The position numbers and the translations under genes are program-made. Positions 11,105 to 23,102 of a stretch of 64,000 nucleotides of DNA are shown here, one piece after another. Each line of letters starts with the position of its first letter. Position 1 is the stretch's first letter. The notes below the pieces were generated by a model, which saw only the letters and a list, made by a program, of their open reading frames with translations, was not told where the DNA came from and did not search any database. Origin of the DNA: Macrobrachium rosenbergii (lineage: Eukaryota > Arthropoda > Malacostraca > Decapoda > Palaemonidae); NCBI RefSeq assembly GCF_040412425.1, contig NC_089781.1, forward strand, positions 52,323,727 through 52,387,726, in the 5' to 3' direction.

Positions 11105-14100
11105 TTCAATAGTTATATTATACAATGGAACGTAAATGGTCTACAGACCAGATTACACCTAGGAGAAATACAACGGTTATTAAAAGAATATGAACCAATG
11201 ATATTATGTTTGCAACATGTCAACAAAACAATATCAACAATAGGTAAATATACCTTAGCATCAACATCACGAGAGGAAGAAGGAAATTTAGGTACTGCTA
11301 TATATGTACATAACAAAGTATGTTATGACAAAGTACCTGTAAACTTTACTGATCTGCAAACGTCGAGTATTAGAATACGAATAAAAAACGATAATTATGT
11401 AATTCATAATTTGTACAATCAACCTAATAAAAATTATGACTTTGACAAACTCAAAGAATTACTTAATAATACCAAGGAACCAACATTAATAGTAGGTGAT
11501 TTTAATGCCCACAACCCAATGTGGGACTGTAATTGTACAGAATCAAATAGAGCAGGAAGTAAAATAGAGCAATTCATAGATTCATATGACATGTGCTGTA
11601 TAAATGATAACGAAATCAGCACATATTTTTCTAAAACACATGGAACATTTTCCTCAATCGACTTAACTCTATGTACAACAAACATAGTAGACAGATTGGA
11701 CTGGAATACGGTAGATGACTTACATACAAGTGATCATTTCCCAATATTAATTTCATTATTACAAAATAATACTACCAAGCATGTCCCTCAATATAACATT
11801 TATATAAAGCAGATTGGGAGCAGTATGAATTCCACACTAGGAATATCCCACCATTTGAATATTTGAAAGACCATAATGAAACTAATAAATTTCTTGTTGA
11901 TTTCATTACAAATGCTGCTGATAAAGCAATACCAAAATCCAAATCTCATCCAACAAAACACAAAGTCCCATGGTGGTCTGAAAAACTAACAGAATTAATA
12001 AAAATAAAACACCAAATTGGAAGACGACTAAATAATTTGAATAGAAAATTCAGTAAATTAAACAAAACATTACCAATATTAGAAGGAACCTTACAAAAAC
12101 TGACTATATTATTATTAGAAATTGATACATTAAAACCTCTATATAACAAAATATCTGCAAAGTTTAAAAGAGAAGTAATTCAAGGAAGAATCATTTCATG
12201 GAGAAAATATGTATCAGATCTCTCTAAAAATACTCCCATTCAAAAAATATGGGAAAAATTTAGGAAAATAAATGGTACCCATTTTAAACCACCTAGGCAT
12301 GCTATAATAAAAGATGGGAAAAGAATACTTGATCCTAAAGAAATTAGTAATGTAATAGGTGAAAATTTAGCAAAAGTAAGTAGCAACAAAAATTTAGATG
12401 AACATTTCCACACAAGGAAAAATAATATAGAATTAATAACAATAAATTTTGAAACAATTGAAGATATATATTATAATAGAAAATTTAATATGGAAGAGCT
12501 AGAATTTGCTCTGTTGAACAGCAATAAATCTGCCCCTGGAGGTGACAATATTTGTTTTGAAATGATCTGCCATTTAGCACCTTTGGCAAAGACATACTTG
12601 TTAGAGTTTTATAACCACTTATGGCTTAGAAATTTATTTCCTGATGAATGGCATAAAACTATAATTATTCCAATCCCCAAACCTGGAAAAGATCCCAGTA
12701 ATGTAAACAATTACAGACCAATTTCTTTAACAAGTTGTTTGTGCAAATTACTAGAGAAAATGGTAAATGCTCAACTAACATGGCACATTCGAGAAAATAA
12801 AATTTTGACTCCCACTCAGTTCGGGTCACAGTGTAACAGATCTACATTAGATTCTCTCTGTAACTTAGAAGACCATATACGCAGAGGTTTTGAACGAAAA
12901 CAAATTACTGTAGCTGTCTTTTTTGACATTGAAAAAGCATACGATACTACATGGAGGTATGCTATATTAAAAACTTTACAAAACAACAACATCTGTGGAC
13001 ATTTACCTAGGTTTATACAAAACTTTTTGACAAATCGCAGTTTTCAGGTGAGAATTGATGATGTTCTGTCTAGAACATTTCCTCTTGAAAATGGTGTTCC
13101 ACAGGGAAGCGTCCTTAGTGGCACACTGTTTACTTTAGCAATTAATGATATCAGTAAAAATCTACCTATTGGTATTAAAAGTAACCTGTATATGGATGAT
13201 TTTGCCATATATTATTCAGCATCTCGAATAAAACATGCAGAACAAATCATTAATAAAAGCATAGTAAAAATAGATGAATGGGCTTTATCTGTAGGCTTTA
13301 AATTTTCCATAGATAAAACCCAAGCAATCATGTTTTATAAAAACAAAAAATGGAAAAAAGGAGAAGAAATAGACTTAAAAATCAGAAACCATAGTATACC
13401 AATTGGCCAAACAGCAAAATTTTTAGGATTAGTATTTGATACTCACATGAACTGGAAAGCCCACATAACATACATGAAATCAAAATGTAAAAGAGCATTA
13501 AACCTAATTAAAAACTGTCGAACACTACTTGGGGAGCCGATAGACATACCCTTACTTTATTGTATAAAGCAACAGTGCTGTCTATCGTTGATTATGGAAG
13601 TGAAATATATGGCTCAATATCAGACGCAACACTGAAAACGGTAGACCCAATTCATAATGAGGGCCTTAGAATATGTTCAGGAGCTTTTCGATCATCACCA
13701 ACATCTTCTTTACAAGTTGAATGTGGTGAACTACCTCTGTCTCTCCATAGAGAGCTAGTAACAATGAAGAGTGCTCTGAGAATTCAGACAAATGATTCTC
13801 AACCAAAAATTATTTGGATTAAGAGATGTGTTTATAAACAATCATCCACCTTCTTTCCCAATTAGAGCTAGAAGATTGTTTGAGTCGCTAAATATATATA
13901 TACAATTACCTGTAATATTAAAATTGCCTCCTCCTTGGACAATGAATAAAATGAGAATTTGTACACACTTGAAATATTTATCAAAAATCATTCATATACT
14001 CCAGAATACCATAGACAACATGCAGTAGAGCATATAATCCGAAAAGGTCCATATTACGCAATATACACTGACGGATCTAAATCACAATACAGGGTGGGAT

Positions 14101-14888
14101 ATGCTGCGGTATCCCAAAACAAAACGTATCAGTTCTCTCTCCCAGACAAAGCCTCTGTATTTACAGCTGAGTTATGTGCAATAGTATCAGCCATAAAAAT
14201 AATTAGAGAAGTCTCATATAATAATTTTGTAATTTATAGCGACTCCAGAAGTGCTATAGAAGCTATTCAAAGCTATAATCAAAAAAATAATATTGTACAA
14301 CATATAAAGTTTTCACTCCATAAATTGTATAATAAGGGAAAAAATATTGAAATATGTTGGATCCCTGCCCATGTAGGGATTAAGGGAAATGAAGAGGCTG
14401 ATAAAGCAGCTAAAGAAGCGGTCCACATGACAAGAACAAATGTAGACATCCCTATCAGTGACTATACAAGATATATAAAAACAGTCATTGTAAAAAAATG
14501 GCAAAATATATGGAACGAAGAACCTGAAAATAATAAATTAAAACAGATAAAATCCAGTGTTGGAAAATGGAGTTCGTCATATCAAAGAGAGACAAATTAA
14601 GTAATTCTGACACGTCTTCGAATAAGGCCATACTCGTTTGACACATGGACACTTAATGAACAGTCCATGTGGCCCTCTTCCCAAATGCCCAGATTGCAAT
14701 GTGCTGATAACAGTTAAGCATATATTCTGTGTGAATGTCAAAATATAACCTGCAGCGATTATCAAATTTTGGAAATAGACCTATAGAAGAAATTTTGTCA
14801 GAATCTTCAACATTCTCAATAGCACCCATTTTAATGTTTATGAGAAGCTGCAAATTAATTTATAAAAATAAAAATCAATCAGTATAAT
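11105..14888 (+). pseudogene. LINE-A ORF2 (endonuclease, RT, RNase H), copy A1
   Basis: The endonuclease starts at IQWNVNG (11120) and carries LIVGDFNAHNP (about 11490) and SDHFPIL (about 11730). After a frame change at about 11810-11863 the RT domain is open for 590 codons (11863-13635), including YRPISLTSCLCKLLEKM, AVFFDIEKAYDTTW, VPQGSVLSG and an intact YMDD box near 13190. Frame changes follow at about 13530, 13790 and 13960. RNase H (13959-14600) keeps YTDGS, the glutamate of TAEL, SDSR and GNEEADKAA, the expected acidic residues. A weak CPDC motif lies near 14690. There are roughly five lesions. It is dead, but the RT core is the most intact in this window. Confidence 0.85.
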
Positions 14889-15955
14889 GAATTTTAAAAC
14901 AAGTAAATTTTATGATTTTACTTAATTTATTTTGAATTTTAATATACCTTTTTAGTGAGTATATATGGAAGCATGAGTTTAAATGTATTTATTGTGTGAG
15001 TGTGTTCCAGTATGAAAGCGTATGCCTTTTTACAGCTTTTAATTTCATTTTCATTTTCGTTTATCATCATTGACAAGTGACCTATTAGGTCCCAGTGCTA
15101 GGCTTCTAGCCTTGACTTGTCATTCCATCCTAATCCTTCGGGCCAGCCCTATGAGAGCTGATGGTCAGCTCAGTGGTCTAGTTAAACTATTTTTTAATAA
15201 TAATAATAATGTTCCTGGGTTTGAGTCCAAGAGTCCCATATACCATTCTGTATTTCTTTGAATTAATTTTTGAGGAATTTTCCGCTTTTGCTAAAATTTA
15301 TTGGACATGATAAACGGAAAAAGATATCATAACTGGGATTGGGTTTATATCTGAAGCTAAATAGTGGGAACTGTGGTAGGACCATCAGCTGCCCGATAAT
15401 GTTCGGACCTGAGAGATATCAGGCGGAACTATTCTTTAGGGCTGGCCCTTGGATTCGAAGGGGGTTCGGACTCTTGGCATTCTATCCAGTTTGCACATAA
15501 CACGATAAGAGTGTGGATGATAGTATTCTCGTAATACCTTCGGTCCTAGCAAGCAGGTTTGGCTTACACTTGAGCCACTATAATCGTATTGTGCCATTCC
15601 CTGTGGGTTAGGGTAGGTACACGGACATTTGGGAGCCAGTTCTCACTTGTGCCATCGGTGGAAGAATAATCCACATGAAAGGCTGATGATATCTTTTTAA
15701 GGTTTTTAGGTTTATTATTATTTTTTCTTTTTCCCTATCAAATCCTTATGTCTAGCATTTATAAGGATTCGAGTACTCCTGGACCCTCAGGTGGTGCTGT
15801 TCTGGCACAGATGATGACCTCTGCACCCACCTTGTGGATTGAAATTTCTCCAATGTTGATGACTTCTCGAAAAATAAATTGGCAAAAAGCATCAATAACA
15901 AATATCCTGATCCCCTCCTGACTTCCCCTCCCCTGGACCCTCTAGCCATGCTTCA

Positions 15956-17376
15956 TTGATGATGACTTCAAGCAAGGACTCAGACTTCTCTAAGAAATCT
16001 TCATCCAAAATTAAATCCTCAACACAGCCAGGTTGTGTGAAAAATTTGAGAATGCTCCAAATTGAAGACTTCCCAGTCTGTTGTGATTATGAAGTGATCT
16101 CGACTGCTCTGAAATCATTTGGAACTGGTGTAGAAATCAGGATGAACTTTATTGATATTGAATGTAAATGGGAAGCGTGGGTTACCTTTAGTAGCCATGA
16201 TGAGGGTCTAAAGGCTAGTAGTATGATAAGTGCCATACAAATAGGTCAAGCTACAGTACGAGGAGCCTTAACAGGCAAAGTTCCTAAAGACATGAACGTT
16301 TGTGTGCCATCTAAATGTGCTCAGGATAAACTAGCGAGAAAGCAGAATGCAGAAATAAGGACTCCTAAACCTCCTATGTGGGTGGTAGCTTCAGCCAAGG
16401 AGGAGAATTAAAACTACTATAACTTTTCCAGGTTTCTTCTGAAAAAGGTGGGAAGAATAAAGTATAGTGATATTCTCGTTTTGGGAAGAACGCCTTTCTT
16501 ATTCATGCTAAATCCACAACCCAAGCACATATGCTGACCTTGTTGGACATAAAAAATGGTGAAATGATTACGAAGATCAAGCCCCACTTAAGCTTTAGTT
16601 ATGGGAGAGGAGTACTATTTGATAAAGACCGTTATGACATAACAGAAGAAGAAATTCTAGAAATGAGTCCCATTTCAGTTTGGAGAGTGAAAAAGGCAGC
16701 TATTGCCAACATGACCATTATAACCTTTGTAGACTCTGAAGTACCTTCTTATGTCATATTTGAAAATGAAAGGGTACGAGTATGTCCTCTCCAGCAAATA
16801 CCAGTGCAGTGCTATCATTGCTTTGAGTTTGGCCACCCATCAGAAATCTGCAAAAACGCTAAAATTTGTATAAACTGCTCTGGTGTCCATCGTGATGATG
16901 AATGTAGTAGAAAAGCAAGATGTAATTGTCAACTGGAACATAAATCCAAAAACAAAAATTGTGAAATTTACAAATTTGAACTATCTGCACTAAATAAAGC
17001 CAATGCAGAGCATATAAGTATTGGTTTTGCAAAAAGACAATTAGGTCAAGAACCTAGGAGCCATGCTGAAGTTCTTAAGCCACTACCCCTATCTACCACT
17101 AGGGGTGCAGTGGCAGCACCCTCTAATGTAGCAGGTGCATCAACCCATGTGGTAGTGGCCCAGCCATGTGGGTCAGGTTCTCGGTCTGTTGAGGGTAGAT
17201 CACAAGCATCCAAGGAATTGTCTCAGGCATCAAAAGAAGAGACTTCAGATGCAAAAATCAAACATGAGGAGACGTTTCATTCTCCTCCTCCAATTAAACA
17301 TGCATCACTTAGAAATAGATACGAAGTACTAAGCTCAATGCAAGAACCCCAGCCTGAATGTAAACAAACTGACTAG
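15956..17376 (+). pseudogene. LINE-B ORF1 (RRM-like domain plus zinc knuckles), copy B2
   Basis: The N-terminal part (15956-16411) has a serine/lysine-rich leader followed by a block resembling an RRM fold (LPVCCDYE-type start, FGTGVEIRM, EAWVTFSSHDEG), suggesting RNA binding. A stop and frame change lie between 16411 and 16531. The second part (16531-17376) carries CYHCFEFGHPSEIC and CINCSGVHRDDEC; the third knuckle has lost its first Cys-Val relative to copy B3. An alanine/serine-rich tail ends at a TAG, where B3 continues. The RRM call is by pattern only. Confidence 0.75.
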
Positions 17377-17539
17377 AAAGGGAAACAAAATGACACCAGT
17401 AAATCAACAGAATCCTGTCAAGACTATTCCTTCCAAATCATCTCTTGATAATACTTATAAGCAAAAGAGAGTAAATGAGATGGCTCCATTCAAAGGGCCT
17501 TCCACCAAGCCCCAAAAATAATTTTCACATCAATACTAC

Positions 17540-19502
17540 AATGGAACTGAAGGTCTTAGCGCTTGAAGTGAAGAGCTGAAGGTATTGCTCCATGACAATA
17601 GCCCAGGTGTTGTGTGTCTCCAGGAAACTAAGCTTGGAAGCACACAATTTAATCCTTGGTTAAATTACAGCATATATAATTCTCCACCACCAATCAGAGA
17701 TAGAGGTAAGGGAGGTGCAGCAATTATTGCACATAAGTCGTTGCTACAATTCTTGCTATCAGTTAATACTCATCTCCAATCTGTAGCAGTAACTTTCATT
17801 TTAGACAAGCAAATTACAATTTGCTCCATCTATCTTCCTCCTGATTTGGATTTCACTTATCAAATGATATTCATTTACTGATCAATCAGTTTCCTACTCC
17901 GTTCCACCTCCTTGTTGATTTTAATGCTCACAATCCCATATGGGGTGGAACACAACAGATGCCAAGGGTTAGGATGTTGGAGGATATTATGGATGATCAT
18001 AATATCTATACTCAATAATGGAGCCATGACTTACCGTAACATCTACTCCAATACTTATTCGGCTGTCAGTCTGAGCTTTTGCTCATCTAGTGTTTACATT
18101 GATTATGAATGGTCATTAAATGAATATCCAAATGGGAGTGACCAGTTCCCAATTCACATAAAAACAGTAAAAAATCAGCCCTCTGAGTCACCTCCCAAAT
18201 GGAAGGTTGATGAAGCATACTGGAAGGAATTTAATGAGTCTCTTCTCATGGATAAAGATGTAAAATTATATCCATCTATCATAGAGGAATATAATTACTT
18301 CACTGACACCACCATACCACCATCAACAGTCCAATTGCCTCTATTCCAACAGGAGAACGGAAGCCCTCTAGACCAGGAGTTCCTTGGTGGAACAAAGCCT
18401 GCCGTAGTATGAGAAACATCAGTAGAAAGTGCTACAAAAAGTATAAGAGGAGTGGAACTACCCAAGCCAAAGTTATTTACCAACATGCTGTGTCCAAGCA
18501 AAATAAATATTTTAAAAAAGCAAAAAGAGACTCGTGGGTGTACTACATTAATGGCATTAGCTCAAAAACACCATCCAAAATGATTTGGAAGAAAATTAAA
18601 AAACTAAATGGCAAGTTTGTCCCTGAACCTCTGCCTACCCTTAAGATAAATGGTGACCTAATCACCCAACCAAAGTGGGTTGCAGAAAAATTAGGAGAAC
18701 ATTTCTCGAGAATATCTATTAGTGAGAACTATTCTGTAGAATTCCAAGACATTAGAAATGCCCATATTTCTCTTGATTTAAGTGAAAACAATTTTGAACC
18801 ATATAATGCAAAATTTACGCTGCAAGAACTCAAAGATGCCTTGCAGAATATCAAACCATCAACCCCTGGTGAAGAAAAAATACTTTATGAAATGCTGAAA
18901 CATCTTCCATAAAAGTCAGAGAAATTTCTTTTAGATATAATAAATGAAATCTGGGAAGCAGGTATTATTCCTAAGAGCTGGAAATTATCATTAATCTTCG
19001 CTATGAAGAAACCAAACAAGGATCCTGTTTTATCCAGCAGTTACCAACCAGTAGCTCACCAGTTGTGTTTGTAAGCTGATGGAAAAGATGATTAACACCA
19101 GACTTGTATGGCACCTAGAAACAAATAAATTGCTTTCTCCATTCCAGTTTGGCTTTAGGAAAAGTAGATCTACTTTAGATCCCTTGCTGAGGCTCTCAAA
19201 CCAGGTACAACAAGGTTTTGCTAAACAGAGCTAAACAATAGGAGTTTTTTTTCTTTATTTGGAAAAGGCATGTGACACCACATGGCATTATGGTATTATG
19301 AAAAAGTTGTATAAGATGAGCATTAAAGGAAAAATGATTAGATTTATAAATTCGTTTTTGTCAGAAAGATATATAAATGTAAGAGTTGGGAATCATGTAT
19401 CACGACCTTTCTTACAAGAAGAGGGAGTTCCTCAGGGTAGTGTCCTTAGTGTCACTCTCTTTGCTATTGCCATTAACGGAATATTAGAAAAGATATAATC
19501 AC
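17540..19502 (+). pseudogene. LINE-B ORF2 first half, copy B2
   Basis: Encodes the APE-like endonuclease (CLQETKLGS near 17610, then the DFNAHNP block near 17915 in a shifted frame) and the RT N-terminal part. Open pieces are 17585-17881, 17912-18412, 18409-18912 and 19259-19498. The RT motifs VALTSC and FQFGFRKSRSTLDPLL are visible in broken frames around 19050-19190, and VPQGSVLS near 19430. At least six lesions are visible. Its C-terminal half is at 53203-54904. Confidence 0.75.
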
Positions 19503-19575
19503 CATTGACATGGTGAGCGGGGCGGGGCTCTTGAACCCCAGGAATCTGTTCCTGGGTTTGAGTTCAAGAGTCCCA
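19503..19575 (+). ncRNA. 5'-truncated HDV-like ribozyme of LINE-B (B3)
   Basis: The sequence after TTGACATGGTGAG matches the LINE-A ribozyme almost base for base: the CTCTTGAACCCCAGGAA arm, a TCTG loop, the return strand, and CAAGAGTCCCA. The P1 and P2 5' strands are absent, so this copy cannot fold completely. It shows that LINE-B and LINE-A share the same 5' RNA element. Confidence 0.65.
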
Positions 19576-20276
19576 CAGACCATTATATATTTCTTTGAAT
19601 TAATTTTTGTGGAATTTTACGCATTTGCTAAGATTTATTGGACCTGATAAACAGGAAAAGATATCATAAATAGTGAGAACTGTGGTAGGACCATCAGCTG
19701 CCTGATAATATTTGGACTTGAGAGATATCAGGCGGAGCTATTCTTTAGGGCCGTACCACGGATTCCAGGGGAGTATGGTTCTGGGGATAGGACTCTCGGT
19801 GTTCTTTCCTGTTTGCCAATAACACGATTAGAGTGGGGATTATAGTATTCTCGTAATACCTTAGGTCCTAGCAAGCAGGTTTGTCTTACACTTTGGCCAC
19901 TATAATCATGTTGTGCCATCCCCAGTGGGGTATGGTAGGGACGCGGACATTTGGGAGTCGGTTCTCACTTGTGCCATTGGTGGAAGAATAATCCCCATGA
20001 AAGGCTGATGATATCTTGTTAAGGTTTTCAGGTTTATTATTATTTTGTTTTTATCCCTCTCAAATCTTTATGCCAGGCATTTAGGATTCGAGTACCCCTG
20101 GACCCTTTGATGGTGCTGTTCTGGCACAGATAACCTCTGCACCCACCTTGGAGATTGAAATTTCTCCAAATGTTGGTGACTTCTCGAAAAATAAATTAAC
20201 AAAAAGCAGTAATAAAAAATATCCTGATGCCCCTCCTGACTTCCCCTCCCCTGGACTCTCTAGCCATACTTCACTG

Positions 20277-20336
20277 ATGACGACTTCAAGCAAGGACACA
20301 GACTTCTCTAAGAAATCTTCATCCAAAATTAAATCC
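20277..20336 (+). pseudogene. LINE-B ORF1 first 20 codons (B3), interrupted by LINE-C
   Basis: The ATG at 20277 begins MTTSSKDTDFSKKSSSKIKS, the serine-rich leader of LINE-B ORF1. The frame is cut at 20336 by the LINE-C insertion and resumes at 27007 with the next residues (STQPGCVKNLRML). The position of this ATG fits better than the codons just upstream, because the same start is conserved in copy B2. Confidence 0.75.
20320..20336 (+). repeat. Target-site duplication left of LINE-C
   Basis: CATCCAAAATTAAATCC is repeated exactly at 26990-27006. The first five bases could also be part of the (ATCC)n tail, so the certain duplication is 12 bp and the maximum is 17 bp. Confidence 0.85.
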
Positions 20337-20415
20337 CCCTCGAGTAGGACGCCTTGACGAGGTGAGTGGCTAAGAGACCCTGGCCTTTGGGCACGGGTCC
20401 TGACGAATCATCCTA
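20335..20415 (+). ncRNA. HDV-like self-cleaving ribozyme, LINE-C 5' end
   Basis: Strand order matches the nested double pseudoknot of HDV. P1 is CCCCTC (to 20341) with GAGTGG (20364-20369), one mismatch. P2 is TAGGA (20345-20349) with TCCTA (20411-20415). P3 is GCC (20351-20353) with GGT (20361-20363), around the 7-base loop TTGACGA. P4 is GACCC (20376-20380) with GGGTC (20395-20399). The P4-P2 junction contains CGAA, whose C (20404) sits where the catalytic cytosine of HDV lies. I could not assign P1.1 with certainty. Cleavage would be directly before P1. Confidence 0.7.
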
Positions 20416-21141
20416 CGTAGTTTTTGGTTTAAATGGCGTGGACATTTCCACATTCGCAAAATATTACTGCTAAGGTGAGTCTGAGAAGGGATCATTTTTT
20501 GGAAGGGGTTCGCATTCGAAGCTAATTGTGGGAATTGTGGTGGTTGAGTCGCCACCTGAGACAGTTTGGACCTAAGAGATGGTGATGGGATTTTTCCCAT
20601 TGCTATCTTGAGTGCGGAACCATCTCCGGGGATCAGCCCATCGGAATCCAGGGGGGCCTGGTTTTTGGAGGCGGGACTCCTGGCTTTTGTCCAGAAGCCC
20701 ACCAGTACGGTTGGAGTGGGGAGTCAGTCCCCATTAGTGGGGGCAAAACTCCCAGCAGGAGGATTGGCTTATACCTGGGCCACTGCAAGCGTACTGGTGC
20801 TATCCTGAAAGGGTAGGGTATGGGATGGACTGTAGGGAATCAACTCTCACTTGTGCCATTGGTGGAGAATGCGAATACCTGACTGATCTACGATACTTTC
20901 TTGACATAACCAAGCAGTTTTGGGTGGGTGGATGAACCAGTTTGTGTGTGGTGGTCTGATGTGTGTATGCTTGGCATCTTGGGGTCTCTTCGTGGGCTTT
21001 GGGAGTGTGTTGGGGTGGGGAAGCTGGGCAGTAGAGCTGCCCAGTTTGCCCTTTTTGATATGCTGTCAGGTTCTGTGTGGGGGCTGTTGGGTGTCAAATA
21101 GTGCACTTTTTGGACTTTTGCATGTGGACTGGTTTAAATTT

Positions 21142-22975
21142 ATGGATTTGGCTATTAGTTCTCCCTCCCCTGGATCCGACGACTTAACAGCACTGGCAAC
21201 GACTTCTGGCGTGAACATGGATACGAGCTTGGCTGTTGGACAGAACCGAACACTGAGACACCGGGGTGTTAGTAGATCTGGTGGATTTGATTCAAATAGT
21301 AGAGTCCTTTAATGCACTAATGTAGGCTTGTCATTAGATTATGAATGTTTATACAGTGTAGTAAAACAATTTGGCAAAGTGAAAAGAATTGAATTAATTT
21401 TAGAAAGAGATAAGCAGTCATTTTCTGCTTTTGTTAAATTTTCCTCTCCCTTGAAAGCTAGTGAGGCACAACAAAGACTCCATGGCCACATTCTAAATGA
21501 CTCAGTTGTCAGCACGAAAGTGTTTTCAGTGAAAAACTTAAATGTTGAGCCATTTGACTTTATTCCAAAGACTGAAGAACGTGGACCAGCCCCATGTGCC
21601 AGAGCTGTTCCTCCCCTTTTGTGGCATGTTGCTATCGACAAGGAGGGAGGGAAAAATTTAATAAAAGCCACTGAATGCATTGAGAGCAAGGTTGGTTCCA
21701 TTCCCATTAGAAATTTAAAACGTTATGGAAAGAACCTTCTAATAAAAGCTGGTAACGAGACTCAAGCAGTTCTGCTATCTAACTTTAAACCTCCTGAAAG
21801 TGGAAATATTGAATCTATTTCATCTCACAGATTCTTTAACACACTGAAAGGAGTAGTTTACTCAAAAGATCTTGCATGTTTTTAAAGAGGAGGAGATTCT
21901 CCATCGATGTCCTCCTTGTGTATCTCATGTAAAAAAACTGGGTGGTGATGCAGCTATCCTTTTAACCTTCTCCTCCAATTACCTACCTGATACCATCATT
22001 GTTGGCCATGAGAGGATGCAGGTTAAAAATGATAAAAGAAGTCCTAGACAGCGTCGCAAATGCTTTGAATATGGCCACATTCAAAACTCTTGTCATAACA
22101 ATAAAAGATGTCCTGTGTGCTCTGCAGAGCACAATAATTTTGATGATTGCGAAGCAGCCCGATACTGTTTTCTTTGTAAGGGTGATCACACTCCAAATTC
22201 TAGGGCTTGTCCCAGATATAAATTTGAACAAGAAGTGTTGGCAGTGGCAGATAACGAACATATCAGCATTAGTGAAGCAAAGCGCACGGTAATGGGGGCA
22301 AACAAAAGTGCCAACTCTACGTATGCTTCTCTAATAAAACTTATGAAAAATTCCAGCAATGTAAGGCCACCAATAATTGCGTCTGATAGCAGATATCACA
22401 AACCTGCTATTTCTCGAACTGTAAATAATAATGAAAATCTCCAAAATGGTCAGAAACTTTCGTCGGCAAGTGCTTTGGAGTCCAATACCAAAAACTATAC
22501 TTCCAAAAGCACAGAAAATTTATCTTCCACCTCTACAACGGCTGTCGATTCATCTCCAAAAATAAGGGTGCCAAAATCAACTAATAATTCAGGAAAATGT
22601 TCTGAAAATACTTCAAACAAAAATAAGCTAAAGGAACAATGCCAGTTAGATAGAGCTAGTTCAGAGCCATCAATCGTCACAGCCACAGACAAAAATAATA
22701 ATAAAGCTACAATTGCAACCACCAAGAAGCGCAAAAGAAATACTTCCCCAACTAATGATAACTTTATAATAAAAACTTCAAATGGGTACAGTGTTTTGGA
22801 AGAGATCTCTCCTCCTAGAAAGGTGGTTCCAAAAGTAGTTTCAGAACAAAAACATCTGAGTTCAATTCAGTCTTGCCGCCTGAAGACAAATAGGATTAGT
22901 GGTGCACAGAATCACAGTAGAATTCTGAACATCAGGTTCATAATAAAAAATATGAGGATTAACCAAAGACCCTGA
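21142..22975 (+). pseudogene. LINE-C ORF1 (RRM-like and zinc-knuckle protein)
   Basis: The likely start is the ATG at 21142 (MDLAISSPSPGSDD), because the leader composition resembles LINE-B ORF1. One in-frame TAA at 21310-21312 precedes LSLDYECLYSVVKQFGKV, an RRM-like block also seen in LINE-B. A frame shift near 21875 leads to the second part. That part carries one degenerate knuckle (RRKCFEYGHIQNSC), then CPVCSAEHNNFDDC and CFLCKGDHTPNSRAC near 22050-22210. A long serine/asparagine/lysine-rich tail ends at 22975. The function would be RNA binding in the retrotransposition particle. Two lesions are seen. Confidence 0.8.
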
Positions 22976-23102
22976 ACTCCAATTCAGATGAAAAGGGATT
23001 AAGAAAACAATCTCTTTTAAAGGAGAATTTCCCGCTCCACCTTAGGAACAGTACTTCCCCTCCAAGGGGAGGGAAGTAGCACATTTTACCACCTTAGCAT
23101 TC

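Larger units (their letters stand above)
8691..15210 (+). mobile_element. LINE-A non-LTR retrotransposon, near full length (copy A1)
   Basis: This is the best preserved LINE-A layout in the window: a 5' UTR starting with a partial ribozyme (8691), ORF1 (9409-10797 and decayed sequence beyond), ORF2 (about 11105-14888), and a 3' UTR with GGCTTCTAGCC and GAGCTGATGGTCAGCTC hairpins. It ends in an ATT-rich (TAA)n tail at about 15193-15210. Two ORFs plus APE-type endonuclease, RT and RNase H place it in the I-like group of LINEs; the exact clade cannot be fixed by eye. A truncated LINE-B (B2) starts directly after the tail. Confidence 0.85.
15211..19502 (+). mobile_element. LINE-B copy B2, 5' half
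   Basis: It starts abruptly inside the ribozyme (GTTCCTGGGTTTGAGTCC) right after the A1 tail, so it lacks about 55 terminal bases. It then has the roughly 700-bp 5' UTR, ORF1 and the first part of ORF2, ending in RT just after the VPQGSVLS block. The interruption at 19502 is the insertion of B3. The rest of this element resumes at 53203 at exactly the next RT residues. The two halves match where expected, with AATCAC present on both sides. Confidence 0.8.

Noticed and set aside
20566..20808. Short plus- and minus-strand frames in the LINE-C 5' UTR
   Set aside because: This stretch aligns with the non-coding 5' UTR of LINE-A and LINE-B, where the frames are not kept.
20920..21312. Upstream start of LINE-C ORF1 at 20920
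   Set aside because: The first 74 codons are a low-complexity Gly/Trp/Cys-rich stretch within the 5' UTR; the ATG at 21142 begins sequence resembling the LINE-B leader.
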